This document shows, piece by piece, positions 6,146 through 12,992 of a stretch of DNA of 12,992 nt (its first letter is position 1; each line of letters begins with the position of its first letter). Below the pieces are notes generated by a model. The model made no database searches, was not told the origin of the DNA, and saw nothing but the letters and a program-made list of their open reading frames with translations. The position numbers were made by a program, and so were the translations under genes. The stretch comes from an uncultured Oscillospiraceae bacterium (GTDB lineage: Bacteria > Bacillota > Clostridia > Oscillospirales > Ruminococcaceae): contig CAKTCT010000061.1 of NCBI GenBank assembly GCA_934539585.1, positions 1 through 12,992 of the forward strand, written 5' to 3'.

Positions 6146-7531
6146 GTGCTGAAAAACAAGGAGATTTTCGTCTGTCGGGAGTGCGGGTACGAGAGCATCA
6201 AATGGTTGGGGAAGTGTCCCTCCTGCGGCCAGTGGAACACCTTTGAGCAAGCGGCTCCCCTGTCGGCTCCGGCCTCCCGGGGCGGGACCGGGGGGAAGCG
6301 GGCGGCCCCGGTGTCCCAGATCGGGGACATCAGCGCCAGCGAGGACATCCGGTTCCTCACCGGCATCTCCGAGCTGGACCGGGTGCTGGGCGGGGGGCTG
6401 GTCAAGGGGTCCCTGGTGCTGCTGGGCGGCGACCCGGGCATCGGGAAGTCCACCCTGCTATTGCAGGTCTGCCAGGAGCTGGCCAAGGGGCACAAGGTGC
6501 TGTATGTTTCCGGGGAGGAGTCTGCCCGGCAGATCAAGCTCCGGGCCATGCGGCTGGGGGTCAACGCCCCGGACCTGTTCGTCCTGTCCAACGGGGACCT
6601 GGACACGGTGCTGGCCACCATCCGGGCGGAGAAGCCCGACGTGGTCATGGTGGACTCCATCCAGACCATGACCCTTTCCTCGGTGCCGTCGGCGGCGGGG
6701 AGCGTCTCCCAGGTGCGGGAGTGCGCCAACGTCCTGCTGGGGGTGGCCAAGGAGAACGACATCTCCATCATTCTGGTGGGCCACGTGACCAAGGAGGGGA
6801 ACCTGGCGGGTCCCCGGGTGCTGGAACACATTGTGGACGCGGTGTTCCACTTCGAGGGGGAGCAGAACCACGCCTACCGCATCCTCCGGGCCATTAAAAA
6901 CCGGTACGGGGCCACCAACGAGATCGCGGTGTTCGAGATGCGGGACAGCGGGCTGCGGCAGGTGACGAATCCCTCGGCCATGCTGCTTTCGGAGCGGCCC
7001 CAGGCGGTCAGCGGCAGCTGCGTGGTCTGCGTTCTGGAGGGGAGCCGGCCCATTCTGGCGGAGGTTCAGGCACTGATCACCAAGTCGGGGTTCCCCACGC
7101 CCCGGCGGATGGCCACGGGGTTCGACTACAACCGGATGCAGATGCTTCTGGCGGTGCTGGAGAAGCGGGCGGGGTACGTTTTCGGCAGTCTGGACGCCTA
7201 CATCAACGTGGTGGGCGGGCTGCGGCTGGACGAGCCTGCGTCAGACCTGCCCATTGCGCTGGCCATGGTTTCCGGGCTCCGGGACCGGCCCATTCCGGCG
7301 GACATGCTGGCCATCGGGGAGATCGGGCTGGGGGGTGAGATCCGCAGCGTCATCCGGATCGAGGACCGGGTCCAGGAGGCCCAGCGGATGGGCTTCGGGA
7401 GGGTGCTGGTGCCGGCGTCCTGTGTGGAGGCGCTGAAGGCCAAGAGGTTTCGGATTCAGGTCATCGGGGCGGCGAACATCCGGGAAGCGCTGAAAGCGCT
7501 TTCGGAGGTTTCGCCGCAGGTGAAGGAGTAA
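6146..7531 (+). CDS. radA: DNA repair protein RadA (Sms)
   Basis: RadA is a RecA-like ATPase that promotes branch migration and processing of recombination intermediates. The domains are complete and in order: a C4 zinc finger (C10, C13, C24, C27 in CRECGY and CPSCGQW), Walker A GGDPGIGKST at residues 94-103, the RadA-specific KNRYG motif at 251-255, and the C-terminal Lon-protease-like domain (LAIGEIGLGGEIRSV). The length of 461 residues is typical. It starts with GTG at 6146, with an AAGGGG Shine-Dalgarno 8 nt upstream. The stop codon is followed at once by a 10-bp hairpin without a T-run and then by copy 1 of the repeated element. Confidence 0.97.
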   Translation: MLKNKEIFVCRECGYESIKWLGKCPSCGQWNTFEQAAPLSAPASRGGTGGKRAAPVSQIGDISASEDIRFLTGISELDRVLGGGLVKGSLVLLGGDPGIGKSTLLLQVCQELAKGHKVLYVSGEESARQIKLRAMRLGVNAPDLFVLSNGDLDTVLATIRAEKPDVVMVDSIQTMTLSSVPSAAGSVSQVRECANVLLGVAKENDISIILVGHVTKEGNLAGPRVLEHIVDAVFHFEGEQNHAYRILRAIKNRYGATNEIAVFEMRDSGLRQVTNPSAMLLSERPQAVSGSCVVCVLEGSRPILAEVQALITKSGFPTPRRMATGFDYNRMQMLLAVLEKRAGYVFGSLDAYINVVGGLRLDEPASDLPIALAMVSGLRDRPIPADMLAIGEIGLGGEIRSVIRIEDRVQEAQRMGFGRVLVPASCVEALKAKRFRIQVIGAANIREALKALSEVSPQVKE

Positions 7532-7941
7532 GTGCAGCGGCGATTGCCGCTGCACAAAGCTGGTACCACATCAGGCCGCCGCCTACCTCCGAAGCCTATC
7601 GTGAGGAACGAAACGTCCGAAAGTGGTAGCTGGATGCCTACTGTCCGAGCACCGATTGCGGCGGTCGTGTTCACCGCGGGGTAATATTGGGGTTCTCCGA
7701 AGCCTACGGCGCGACTTTAGGGGGTCTCGGGGGGCGGGAGCCACCTGGTTAGAGCCACGCACCTGGGCGTTTTCCGGTTTTCGTCAGAAAATCGCGGGCG
7801 ATGCCCGCGAAGGAAAAGGCCCGAGCTTTGTCGCGAAGCGACATTGCGGCCCACGCGGGAAAAGAAGGGGTGCTATGACGAACCTATCGATAATAACAAA
7901 CGTAAGTAGCCGCACAGGCCGGTAGTGCTGCCGAAATCGAA
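7532..7941 (+). repeat. Structured repeat element, copy 1 (downstream of radA)
   Basis: No convincing gene is present. Immediately after the radA stop is a hairpin (GTGCAGCGGC/GCCGCTGCAC, 7532-7555) with no T-run, then the element start GTACCAC at 7563. Shared parts follow: one CACATCAGGCC module, TCCGAAG, a small ACG-AAA-CGT hairpin, and the invariant core GCCTACTGTCCGAGCACC from 7636. CCGCCGC (7576-7582) can pair with GCGGCGG (7658-7664), closing the domain. The 3' half differs from the other copies and holds a three-way junction (7765-7822). It ends in the left arm of the large dyad shared with copy 2; the boundary at 7941 is the dyad centre and is a convention. Confidence 0.75.
7765..7842 (+). 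other. Predicted three-way junction plus hairpin in copy 1
   Basis: GGGCGTTTTCC (7765-7775) pairs with GGAAAAGGCCC (7812-7822), 10 of 11 positions. It encloses two hairpins: TTTTC/GAAAA (7778-7791) and TCGCGGGC/GCCCGCGA (7792-7810). A further TGTCGC/GCGACA hairpin follows at 7829-7843. The density of perfect stems argues for a folded RNA or single-stranded DNA rather than a coding region. Confidence 0.55.
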
Positions 7942-7987
7942 TCGGATTTGGCAGGTCCTACTAGCCTATGCGGCTACTTACGTTTGT
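7896..7987. repeat. 92-nt dyad where copies 1 and 2 meet
   Basis: The outer 19 bp are perfect: ACAAACGTAAGTAGCCGCA (7896-7914) pairs with 7969-7987. Inner stems AGGC/GCCT, GTAG/CTAC, CTGCC/GGCAG and AAATC/GATTT follow, closing on a GAATCG loop. Partial similarity continues outside the perfect arms. It fits either two element tails meeting head-on or a separate palindromic insertion. Confidence 0.85.
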
Positions 7988-8314
7988 ACAGATTTGTTAT
8001 GTCCTACCAGGGCACCCAATCTTTTTTACGGAAAAAAGATTGGGGAGAAAAACCGTTTAGGGGCTGACGCCCCTAAAGACCCCAATGGCGGTAGGCGTTG
8101 GATGTGGATGACCGCACACGACACTTCCCGCCGCCGCTATCGGTGCTCGGACAGTAGGCAACCGTGCAGCACTTTTGATCGCTTCGATTCCTGTATGAGA
8201 CTTCGGAAATACACGTCGGCTTGACGTGGGTGGTTGGGGCGGCGGCCTGACGTGGTGCCAATGGTGCTCTCACTCAGGCCTGACGTGGTACGGTTTGCCG
8301 CTTCGCGGCGGCGG
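7942..8314 (-). repeat. Structured repeat element, copy 2 (downstream of GHL10 gene)
   Basis: Read on the minus strand, a GCCGC/GCGGC hairpin follows the stop and GTACCAC begins at 8291. Three CACGTCARG modules follow (8287-8279, 8254-8246, 8228-8220). Then come TCCGAAGTCT, the ATCG-AAG-CGAT hairpin, the GTGCT...AGCAC helix around the invariant loop GCCTACTGTC (8172-8143), and GCCGCCGC/GCGGCGGC pairing (8246-8239 with 8137-8130). The 3' part has a TTTAGGGGC/GCCCCTAAA hairpin (8077-8056) and a 13-bp hairpin CCCAATCTTTTTT (8015-8027 with 8032-8044). I see no gene here. Confidence 0.8.
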
Positions 8315-9961
8315 TTATTGGACCCAAGCACCGGAGGCGTCGACGCGGTAGCCGTCGGGGGTGGTGGCGCTGCAGGCCATGACGCCGTTTTGATAGAAAT
8401 AGTACCACTTGCCGTTGACTTTGTGCCAGCGCTGGGCCATGGCTCCGCTGCCGGTGAGGTAGTACCAGGTGTTGCCCTCCCGGTACCAGCCGGTGATCAT
8501 GCCGCCCCAGGAGCGGAGGAAGTACCATTTGCCGTCTACCAGCTTCCAGCCGGTGGCCATCTGGTTGGTGTCGGGGGCGAAATAGTACCAGGTGCCGTCG
8601 ATCTTCTGCCAGCCGGAAGCGGCGGCGCCGTTGGTAAGCCGGAATTTCCATGCGCCGGAGTCATACTGGGTCCACTGGCCGGTCTGGTCCTTGGAGGAAT
8701 ACTGGGTTTTGACGCCGGGCTCCGGCCGGGCGGGGTCTGTGGGGGTTGGCTTGTCCGGGGTATCGCCGGAGGCGTTGTAGGCGGCGGTGTAGAACTCCTC
8801 CAGGCCGGGAACGGAGAGGAGGAACTGGTAGCGGAAGTGGACCTCGCCGGTGATCTCCGGGATGGTGGCGTTGAGGGCTATCTGATTCTCAATGGCGGTG
8901 ATGCCGTGCCAGGGGCTGGCTTCGCTGGAGTTGCCGGCTTTGTAGTCCGCCATGCCCATGTAGAGCCTGACGCCGGTGCCCCGGACAGTGTCCGCCCACC
9001 AGTTGGCCAGGGTCTCATAGTCGGCCTTGCCGTGGCCGATCTCCCAGTAAATCTGGGGGCAGATGTAGTCCAACCAGCCCTCCTTGACCCATTTCCGGGT
9101 GTCGGCGTAGTGGGAGAAGTAGGTCTGATTCCCGGAGGTGTCGGAGCCCAGGGGCATGGAGGCGCTCTTATTGGCCCAGATGCCGAAGGGGCTGACGCCG
9201 AAGGAGACGGTGGAGTCCAGCTTTTCGATGGCGGTGTGGAGGGCCTTGACCAGCTGATTCACGTTGTCCCGCCGCCAGTCGTCGGCGTTCTGGAAGCCGG
9301 AGCCGTACTTTTTATAAGCCGCGTCGTCTGAAAAACCGGCGCCGGGGTAGAAATAGTCGTCCATGTGGATGCCGTCCACATCGTAGTTCCGGACGATCTC
9401 GGCAACGCCGTCCACCACCAGCTGGCGGACCTCCGGGATGCCGGGGTTCAGGTAGTAGTTGCCGTCGGAGTACTTGACCACCCAGTCCGGGTGCTTCACC
9501 GCCGGGTTGGAGGCGGCCAGGGAGTTGTAGTCCGCCGAGCCGGACCGGGTCACCCGGTAGGGGTTGATCCAGGCGTGGAGCTCCAGGCCCCGGGCGTGGG
9601 CCTCCTTCACCCAGTATTTCAGGGGGTCAAAGCCGCCGGAGGGAGCGGTTCCCTGGGAGCCGGTGAGATACTGGCTCCAGGGGTAGATGGAGGACTTATA
9701 AAACGCGTCGCCGTTGGGCCGGACCTGGAGGATCACGGCGGTCATGCCCATGGATTTGCACTTGTCCAGAATTTCGTCAGCCTCGCTTTTCAGCTGGGAG
9801 ACGGTGAGGCCGGTTTTGCTGGGGTAATCCAGGTTGTAGATGGTGGAGACCCACACTGCCCGGAATTCCCTGGGCGCGTCGGCGGCGGAGGCCGGGAGCG
9901 CCAGGGAAATGGCCGTGATCAGGGCCAGAGCTGCGGAAATCAATCGTCTGAAGTTTTTCAT
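8315..9961 (-). CDS. Secreted GHL10-type glycan hydrolase with wall-binding repeats
   Basis: The protein has 548 residues. A signal peptide covers about residues 1-27 (cleavage near ALPASAA-D). Residues about 30-395 match the glycosyl-hydrolase-like 10 family (DUF187; E. coli DigH and B. subtilis YngK are relatives): FRAVWVSTIYNLDYPS, HAWINPYR, and the acidic active-site motif VDGIHMDDYFYP at about 195-206. DigH acts on peptidoglycan strands lacking stem peptides, so a glycan-strand role is likely here. A Pro/Thr linker leads to four roughly 20-residue wall-binding repeats (from about residue 450; GWQKIDGTWYYF, GWKLVDGKWYFL and so on) that hold the enzyme at the surface. AAAGGA lies 5 nt before the ATG, and the promoter is at 10003-10031. 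Copy 2 of the repeated element follows its stop. Confidence 0.9.
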   Translation of the reverse strand: MKNFRRLISAALALITAISLALPASAADAPREFRAVWVSTIYNLDYPSKTGLTVSQLKSEADEILDKCKSMGMTAVILQVRPNGDAFYKSSIYPWSQYLTGSQGTAPSGGFDPLKYWVKEAHARGLELHAWINPYRVTRSGSADYNSLAASNPAVKHPDWVVKYSDGNYYLNPGIPEVRQLVVDGVAEIVRNYDVDGIHMDDYFYPGAGFSDDAAYKKYGSGFQNADDWRRDNVNQLVKALHTAIEKLDSTVSFGVSPFGIWANKSASMPLGSDTSGNQTYFSHYADTRKWVKEGWLDYICPQIYWEIGHGKADYETLANWWADTVRGTGVRLYMGMADYKAGNSSEASPWHGITAIENQIALNATIPEITGEVHFRYQFLLSVPGLEEFYTAAYNASGDTPDKPTPTDPARPEPGVKTQYSSKDQTGQWTQYDSGAWKFRLTNGAAASGWQKIDGTWYYFAPDTNQMATGWKLVDGKWYFLRSWGGMITGWYREGNTWYYLTGSGAMAQRWHKVNGKWYYFYQNGVMACSATTPDGYRVDASGAWVQ

Positions 9962-10002
9962 AGCTGTCCTTTCTGTATGTAGCAGGAAACGCCCACGAGG
10001 CC

Positions 10003-10031
10003 ATTATAGCATAAATCCCGCCGGGTTTCAA
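10003..10031 (-). promoter_or_regulatory. Promoter of the GHL10 gene
   Basis: On the minus strand TTGAAA (10031-10026), a 17-bp spacer and TATAAT (10008-10003) are seen, with TG one base before the -10 (extended -10). It lies about 40 bp before the start codon and is divergent from the transporter promoter. Confidence 0.85.
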
Positions 10032-10090
10032 CCGGCAGAGGCCCTTTCTCAAGGAGTGTCCGGAAACGGGGCTTCTGTTGCAGAAAGCAC

Positions 10091-10119
10091 TTGATTGCGG
10101 CGGAAAAAAACGGTATAAT
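10091..10119 (+). promoter_or_regulatory. Promoter of the CDF transporter-patatin operon
   Basis: TTGATT (10091-10096), a 17-bp spacer and TATAAT (10114-10119) are seen, with an A-rich run (AAAAAAA) in the spacer. Transcription would begin near 10126, which rules out the upstream in-frame ATG at 10078 as the start of the gene. Confidence 0.82.
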
Positions 10120-10149
10120 GATAGAATACCAGTCACGAAGGGAATGGTT

Positions 10150-11325
10150 TTGTTGACAGAGCTTCTGATCCGGCTGTTTGTCCGGGATTGCCAGAACACC
10201 AAGGACCCCCAGGTCCGGGCCCGGTACGGGCGGATGGCCGGGGTGGTGGGCATCCTCTGCAACCTGCTGCTGGGCGGGGGAAAGGTCCTGGCCGGGGCGG
10301 TGTTTTCCAGCATTGCCGTGCTGGCCGACGGCATCAACAACCTGTCCGACGCCACCTCCTCGGTGGTGACGCTGGTGGGCTTCAAGATGTCCTCCCGGCC
10401 CGCGGACAAGGAGCATCCCTTCGGCCACGCCCGGATGGAGTACGTTTCCGGCCTGGTAGTGGCCATTCTGATTCTGATGGTGGGCTGCAACCTGGTCCAG
10501 TCCTCCTTCGGGAAGATTCTGCACCCGGAGGACACGCCTTTCCGCTGGCTTTCCGTGGGGATTCTGGCGGTGTCCATTCTGGTCAAGACCTGGATGATGG
10601 TCTTTAACCGGAGCATCGGGCGGCGCATTGACTCTACCGCCCTGATGGCCACGGCGGCGGACAGCCGCAACGACGTCATCGCGACGTCGGCGGTGCTGGC
10701 GGCGGCGCTGATCTCCAAGGCGTCGGGGCTGCGGCTGGACGGCTGGATGGGCATGGCCATCGCCCTGTTCATCCTGTATTCCGGGGTCATGCTCATCCGG
10801 GACACCCTGAGCCCCCTCCTGGGAGAGGCTCCCAACCCGGAGCTGGTCCACGAGGTCATGAAGCGGCTGCGGACCTACGACGGGGTGCTGGGCATCCACG
10901 ACCTGGTGGTCCACGACTACGGCCCGGGGCGGTGCTTCGCCAGCGTCCATGTGGAGGTGGACGCCAGGGAGGACGTCATGCGGAGCCACGACCTCTGCGA
11001 CGTGATCGAGCGGGATTTCCAGGCCATGGGGCTCCATCTGGTGGTCCACATGGACCCCATCGTCATGGACGACCCGGCCCTCAATGAGCTGCGGAAGCAG
11101 GTGGTGAAGGTGGTGACCTCCCTGGGGGAGGGAATCACGCTCCACGACTTCCGGGTGGTCAAGGGGTACAGCCACACCAATCTGATTTTCGACGTGGTGG
11201 CGCCCTCCTCCTGCCGGTTCAGCGAGGAGGAGCTGAAGCGCGTCATTCAGGAGAAGGTCCGGGAGCTGGACCCCTCCTATTACACGGTCATCGGCGTTGA
11301 CCGGAACTACACCGAACTGGTCTGA
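10150..11325 (+). CDS. Cation diffusion facilitator, probably Mn2+ efflux
   Basis: This is a CDF-family metal/proton antiporter in the cell membrane. The fold is six membrane helices (about residues 10-205), then a cytoplasmic metal-sensing dimer domain and a C-terminal extension ending near DRNYTELV. The transport-site quartet reads N63xxxD67 in helix 2 (LADGINNLSD) and D171xxxD175 in helix 5 (ADSRND). Zinc transporters have His/Asp there, while the Asn-Asp/Asp-Asp set is known from Mn2+ exporters such as pneumococcal MntE, so manganese is the best guess. HPFGHARMEYVSGL is the conserved stretch before helix 3. The start is uncertain. TTG 10150 or 10153 fit the GAAGGG Shine-Dalgarno best, while ATG 10144 is only 1 nt from it. 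The patatin gene follows after 12 nt. Confidence 0.87.
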   Translation: MLTELLIRLFVRDCQNTKDPQVRARYGRMAGVVGILCNLLLGGGKVLAGAVFSSIAVLADGINNLSDATSSVVTLVGFKMSSRPADKEHPFGHARMEYVSGLVVAILILMVGCNLVQSSFGKILHPEDTPFRWLSVGILAVSILVKTWMMVFNRSIGRRIDSTALMATAADSRNDVIATSAVLAAALISKASGLRLDGWMGMAIALFILYSGVMLIRDTLSPLLGEAPNPELVHEVMKRLRTYDGVLGIHDLVVHDYGPGRCFASVHVEVDAREDVMRSHDLCDVIERDFQAMGLHLVVHMDPIVMDDPALNELRKQVVKVVTSLGEGITLHDFRVVKGYSHTNLIFDVVAPSSCRFSEEELKRVIQEKVRELDPSYYTVIGVDRNYTELV

Positions 11326-11337
11326 GGAGGAAGAAAC

Positions 11338-12666
11338 ATGGGAAAACTGGCCATTGTCCTGGCGGGGGGAGGCTCCCGGGGAGCGTATCAGATCGGCGTC
11401 TGGAAGGCGCTGCGGGAAATGGGGATCGAGTACCACATCGTCACCGGGGCGTCGGTGGGGGCGCTGAACGGGGCCATGATGGTCCAGGGGGACTACGAGG
11501 CCGCCCGGGAGATGTGGGAGACCATCCACACCAAGGACATCGTGGACTTTGACATTCCCCCGGAGGTGGCGGACTACGACAAGCCCGGCTGGGAGCTGGA
11601 TGTCTGGACGGCCTTCGTCCGGAAGGCGGCGGCCACTGGCGGCGCGGATTTTTCGCCCTTGGAAAAGACAATCGCCAAGGTGGTTTTTGAGGACCGGGTC
11701 CGGGCGTCGGCGGTGGATTTCGGGCTGGTCACGGTGGAGTTCCCCTCCATGAAGCCGGCGGAGCTGACCAAGGCCCGGATTCCGGAGGGGCAGCTCCGGG
11801 ACTTCCTCTTAGCATCGGCGGCGTGTTTCCCGGCCTTCAAGAGCAAGCAGATCGGGGACGTCCATTACATCGACGGGGGCTATCACGACAACATGCCGGT
11901 GAATCTGGCCCTGTCCATGGGGGCCGAGGAGGTCCTGGCCATCGATCTGGACGGCGTCGGGGTCCTCCGCAAGCCCAAGGATTACGGGGTTCCGGTGCGG
12001 TACATCCGGTCCTACTGGAGTCTGGGGCCGTTTTTGTGGTTTGAGCCGGGGCTCTCCAAGCGGGACATGGCCCTGGGGTATCTGGACGCCCGCCGGGCCT
12101 ACGGGCTGGCGGAGGGGACGGCTTACGCCTTCGGGCCGGGGACGGCGGCGCGGCTCAAGGAAGAGTGGCTGGCCCCGGTGCGGCGGCTGCTGAACCGGTT
12201 CCGGCTCTGGGGGGAGGATTCCGCCCTTGGGAGCCAGGCCATGGAGCGGGCGGCGCTGGTGCGGCTCCAGCGGGCCCTGCGGAAGCGGCGGGGCGGATTG
12301 CGCAGCGCCGAGGAGCTGCTTCTGGCGGGGATCGAGATCGCCGGGGAGCAGCTGAATCTGGACCCCACGGCGGAGTACACGTTGGATTCCTTCCGTGAGG
12401 CGCTGCTGGCGGCCTTTGCCCCGGCGGAGGGGCTGGCGGAGGAGACTCTGGCGCGGCTGGGGAAAGAGCGGGTCCCGGTGCGGGACATGGCGGAGCGGGT
12501 GCTCCGGGAAGGGAAGCTCCAGGCGGTGAGCTTTTGCTACGGCGAGCTTTGCCGCAGCGTAGAGGACAAAGCCGTAACGGCGCGGCTGTGGCGGCTGTGC
12601 GCCTTAGCGCCGGAGGCGCTGCTGACGGCAGCGTGTGTGTTTTTGTTGAGGGGGAAGGGGGAGTAA
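11338..12666 (+). CDS. Patatin-like phospholipase (serine lipid acyl hydrolase)
   Basis: The protein has 442 residues. The N-terminal half is a complete patatin domain: oxyanion loop GGGSRGAYQ (10-18), nucleophile Ser39 in GASVG, and catalytic Asp179 in IDGGYHDNMP. It should release acyl chains from phospholipids or lysophospholipids. There is no signal peptide, so it acts in the cytoplasm or on the inner membrane face. Residues about 265-442 are a helical, Arg/Glu/Leu-rich extension I cannot assign. GAGGAGG precedes the ATG, 12 nt after the transporter stop, so the two genes share a transcript. Pairing with a Mn2+ exporter may be incidental or reflect envelope stress. A hairpin and copy 3 of the repeated element follow the stop. 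Confidence 0.92.
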   Translation: MGKLAIVLAGGGSRGAYQIGVWKALREMGIEYHIVTGASVGALNGAMMVQGDYEAAREMWETIHTKDIVDFDIPPEVADYDKPGWELDVWTAFVRKAAATGGADFSPLEKTIAKVVFEDRVRASAVDFGLVTVEFPSMKPAELTKARIPEGQLRDFLLASAACFPAFKSKQIGDVHYIDGGYHDNMPVNLALSMGAEEVLAIDLDGVGVLRKPKDYGVPVRYIRSYWSLGPFLWFEPGLSKRDMALGYLDARRAYGLAEGTAYAFGPGTAARLKEEWLAPVRRLLNRFRLWGEDSALGSQAMERAALVRLQRALRKRRGGLRSAEELLLAGIEIAGEQLNLDPTAEYTLDSFREALLAAFAPAEGLAEETLARLGKERVPVRDMAERVLREGKLQAVSFCYGELCRSVEDKAVTARLWRLCALAPEALLTAACVFLLRGKGE

Positions 12667-12992
12667 AAAGCGCCACGTCCGGGAACCGGAAAACACCCGG
12701 TTGAGTGCGCCAATCGTACCACGTCAGGCCGGCGCCCTAACCACCCACGTCAGGCCGCCGCCAGCAACCCACGTCAAGCCGACACATATCTCCGAAGTCT
12801 TATACAGGAATCGAAGCGATAAAAAGTGCTGCACGGTTGCCTACTGTCTGAGCACCGATCGTGTCGGCGGGAAGTGTCGCGTGCGGATATGTTTCTCCAG
12901 CGCCTACCGCCATTGGGGTTTTTAGGGGCGGGAGCCCCTAAACGGACTTTTCTGCTTACTCTTTTCCTCCGGGGAAAAGAGTAAGTGCGCTA
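12667..12992 (+). repeat. Structured repeat element, copy 3 (downstream of patatin gene)
   Basis: After the stop is a hairpin region (AACCGG/CCGGTT at 12684-12702 inside GCGC/GCGC), then GTACCAC at 12716. Three CACGTCARG modules follow (12720, 12746, 12770; spacing 26 and 24 bp). Next come TCCGAAGTCT, the ATCG-AAG-CGAT hairpin, and the GTGCT/AGCAC helix (12826-12830 with 12851-12855) around GCCTACTGTC. GCCGACAC (12778-12785) pairs perfectly with GTGTCGGC (12861-12868). The TTTAGGGGC/GCCCCTAAA hairpin is at 12921-12942 and a 13-bp hairpin CTTACTCTTTTCC at 12955-12985. The element runs off the window. Small ORFs here are not convincing. Confidence 0.8.

Noticed and set aside
7532..7555. Intrinsic terminator directly after radA
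   Set aside because: The hairpin is good but is followed by AAAGCTGG with no T-run, so it does not qualify as a canonical terminator; it is reported as part of the repeated element.
7623..7925. 100-residue ORF in copy 1
   Set aside because: It lies within dense hairpins, has no family resemblance or ribosome-binding site, and its frame does not match the ORFs of the other copies.
7532..8314. Group II intron, IS element or CRISPR array
   Set aside because: No reverse transcriptase, maturase or transposase ORF, no recognisable domain V, and no regular repeat-spacer pattern. Only the insertion-site preference recalls group IIC introns.
12701..12925. Small ORF whose peptide (for example NRSDKKCCTVAY) resembles a minus-strand ORF at 8073-8273
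   Set aside because: The similarity follows from the repeated DNA. Differences fall at all codon positions and keep RNA pairing rather than amino acids. The frame is closed by a stop in copy 1, and no ribosome-binding site is seen.

Overview
The window looks like chromosome from a high-G+C, spore-forming Clostridia, most like the gut Oscillospiraceae (Oscillibacter/Flavonifractor/Dysosmobacter type). The reasons are G+C-rich codon use, a CwlD-type spore-cortex amidase, an XRE regulator fused to a zinc ribbon, a secreted glycoside-hydrolase-like protein with WYYF wall-binding repeats, and consensus sigma-A promoters. The genus assignment is inference.

Layout, left to right. (1) 1-950: an XRE/zinc-ribbon regulator with an unclear 5' end. 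A decayed tandem partial copy of its 3' end and a duplicated spacer follow. (2) 899-2377: a MerR-type regulator fused to an RDD membrane domain. Its promoter has the MerR-specific 19-bp spacer holding a perfect inverted repeat. (3) 2414-5264, minus strand: a compact operon tetR > membrane protein > alpha/beta hydrolase > flavodoxin-fold reductase. The last gene carries an in-frame TAG. The operon has a perfect consensus promoter with a palindromic operator and ends at a bidirectional terminator. Just upstream lies a second perfect consensus promoter, followed within about 25 bp by an 18-bp terminator hairpin, which would make a roughly 65-nt RNA. (4) 5331-7531, plus: cwlD (TTG start) and radA. 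(5) 7532-8314: about 780 bp of non-coding DNA made of two convergent copies of a repeated structured element. (6) 8315-9961, minus: secreted GHL10-type glycan hydrolase with wall-binding repeats. (7) 10091-12666, plus: a manganese-type CDF efflux transporter and a patatin-like phospholipase, co-transcribed from a promoter divergent to the hydrolase gene. (8) 12667-12992: a third copy of the repeated element, cut by the window end.

The strongest candidate for something undescribed is the repeated element. Three copies sit immediately after three unrelated genes (radA, the GHL10 gene, the patatin gene), each in the same direction as the gene it follows. They share a start motif GTACCAC, an invariant loop GCCTACTGTC and several helices. 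Differences between copies often preserve base pairing, which points to a selected RNA or single-stranded DNA fold. I do not recognise it as a named family. The second candidate is the tiny promoter-plus-terminator unit between tetR and cwlD.
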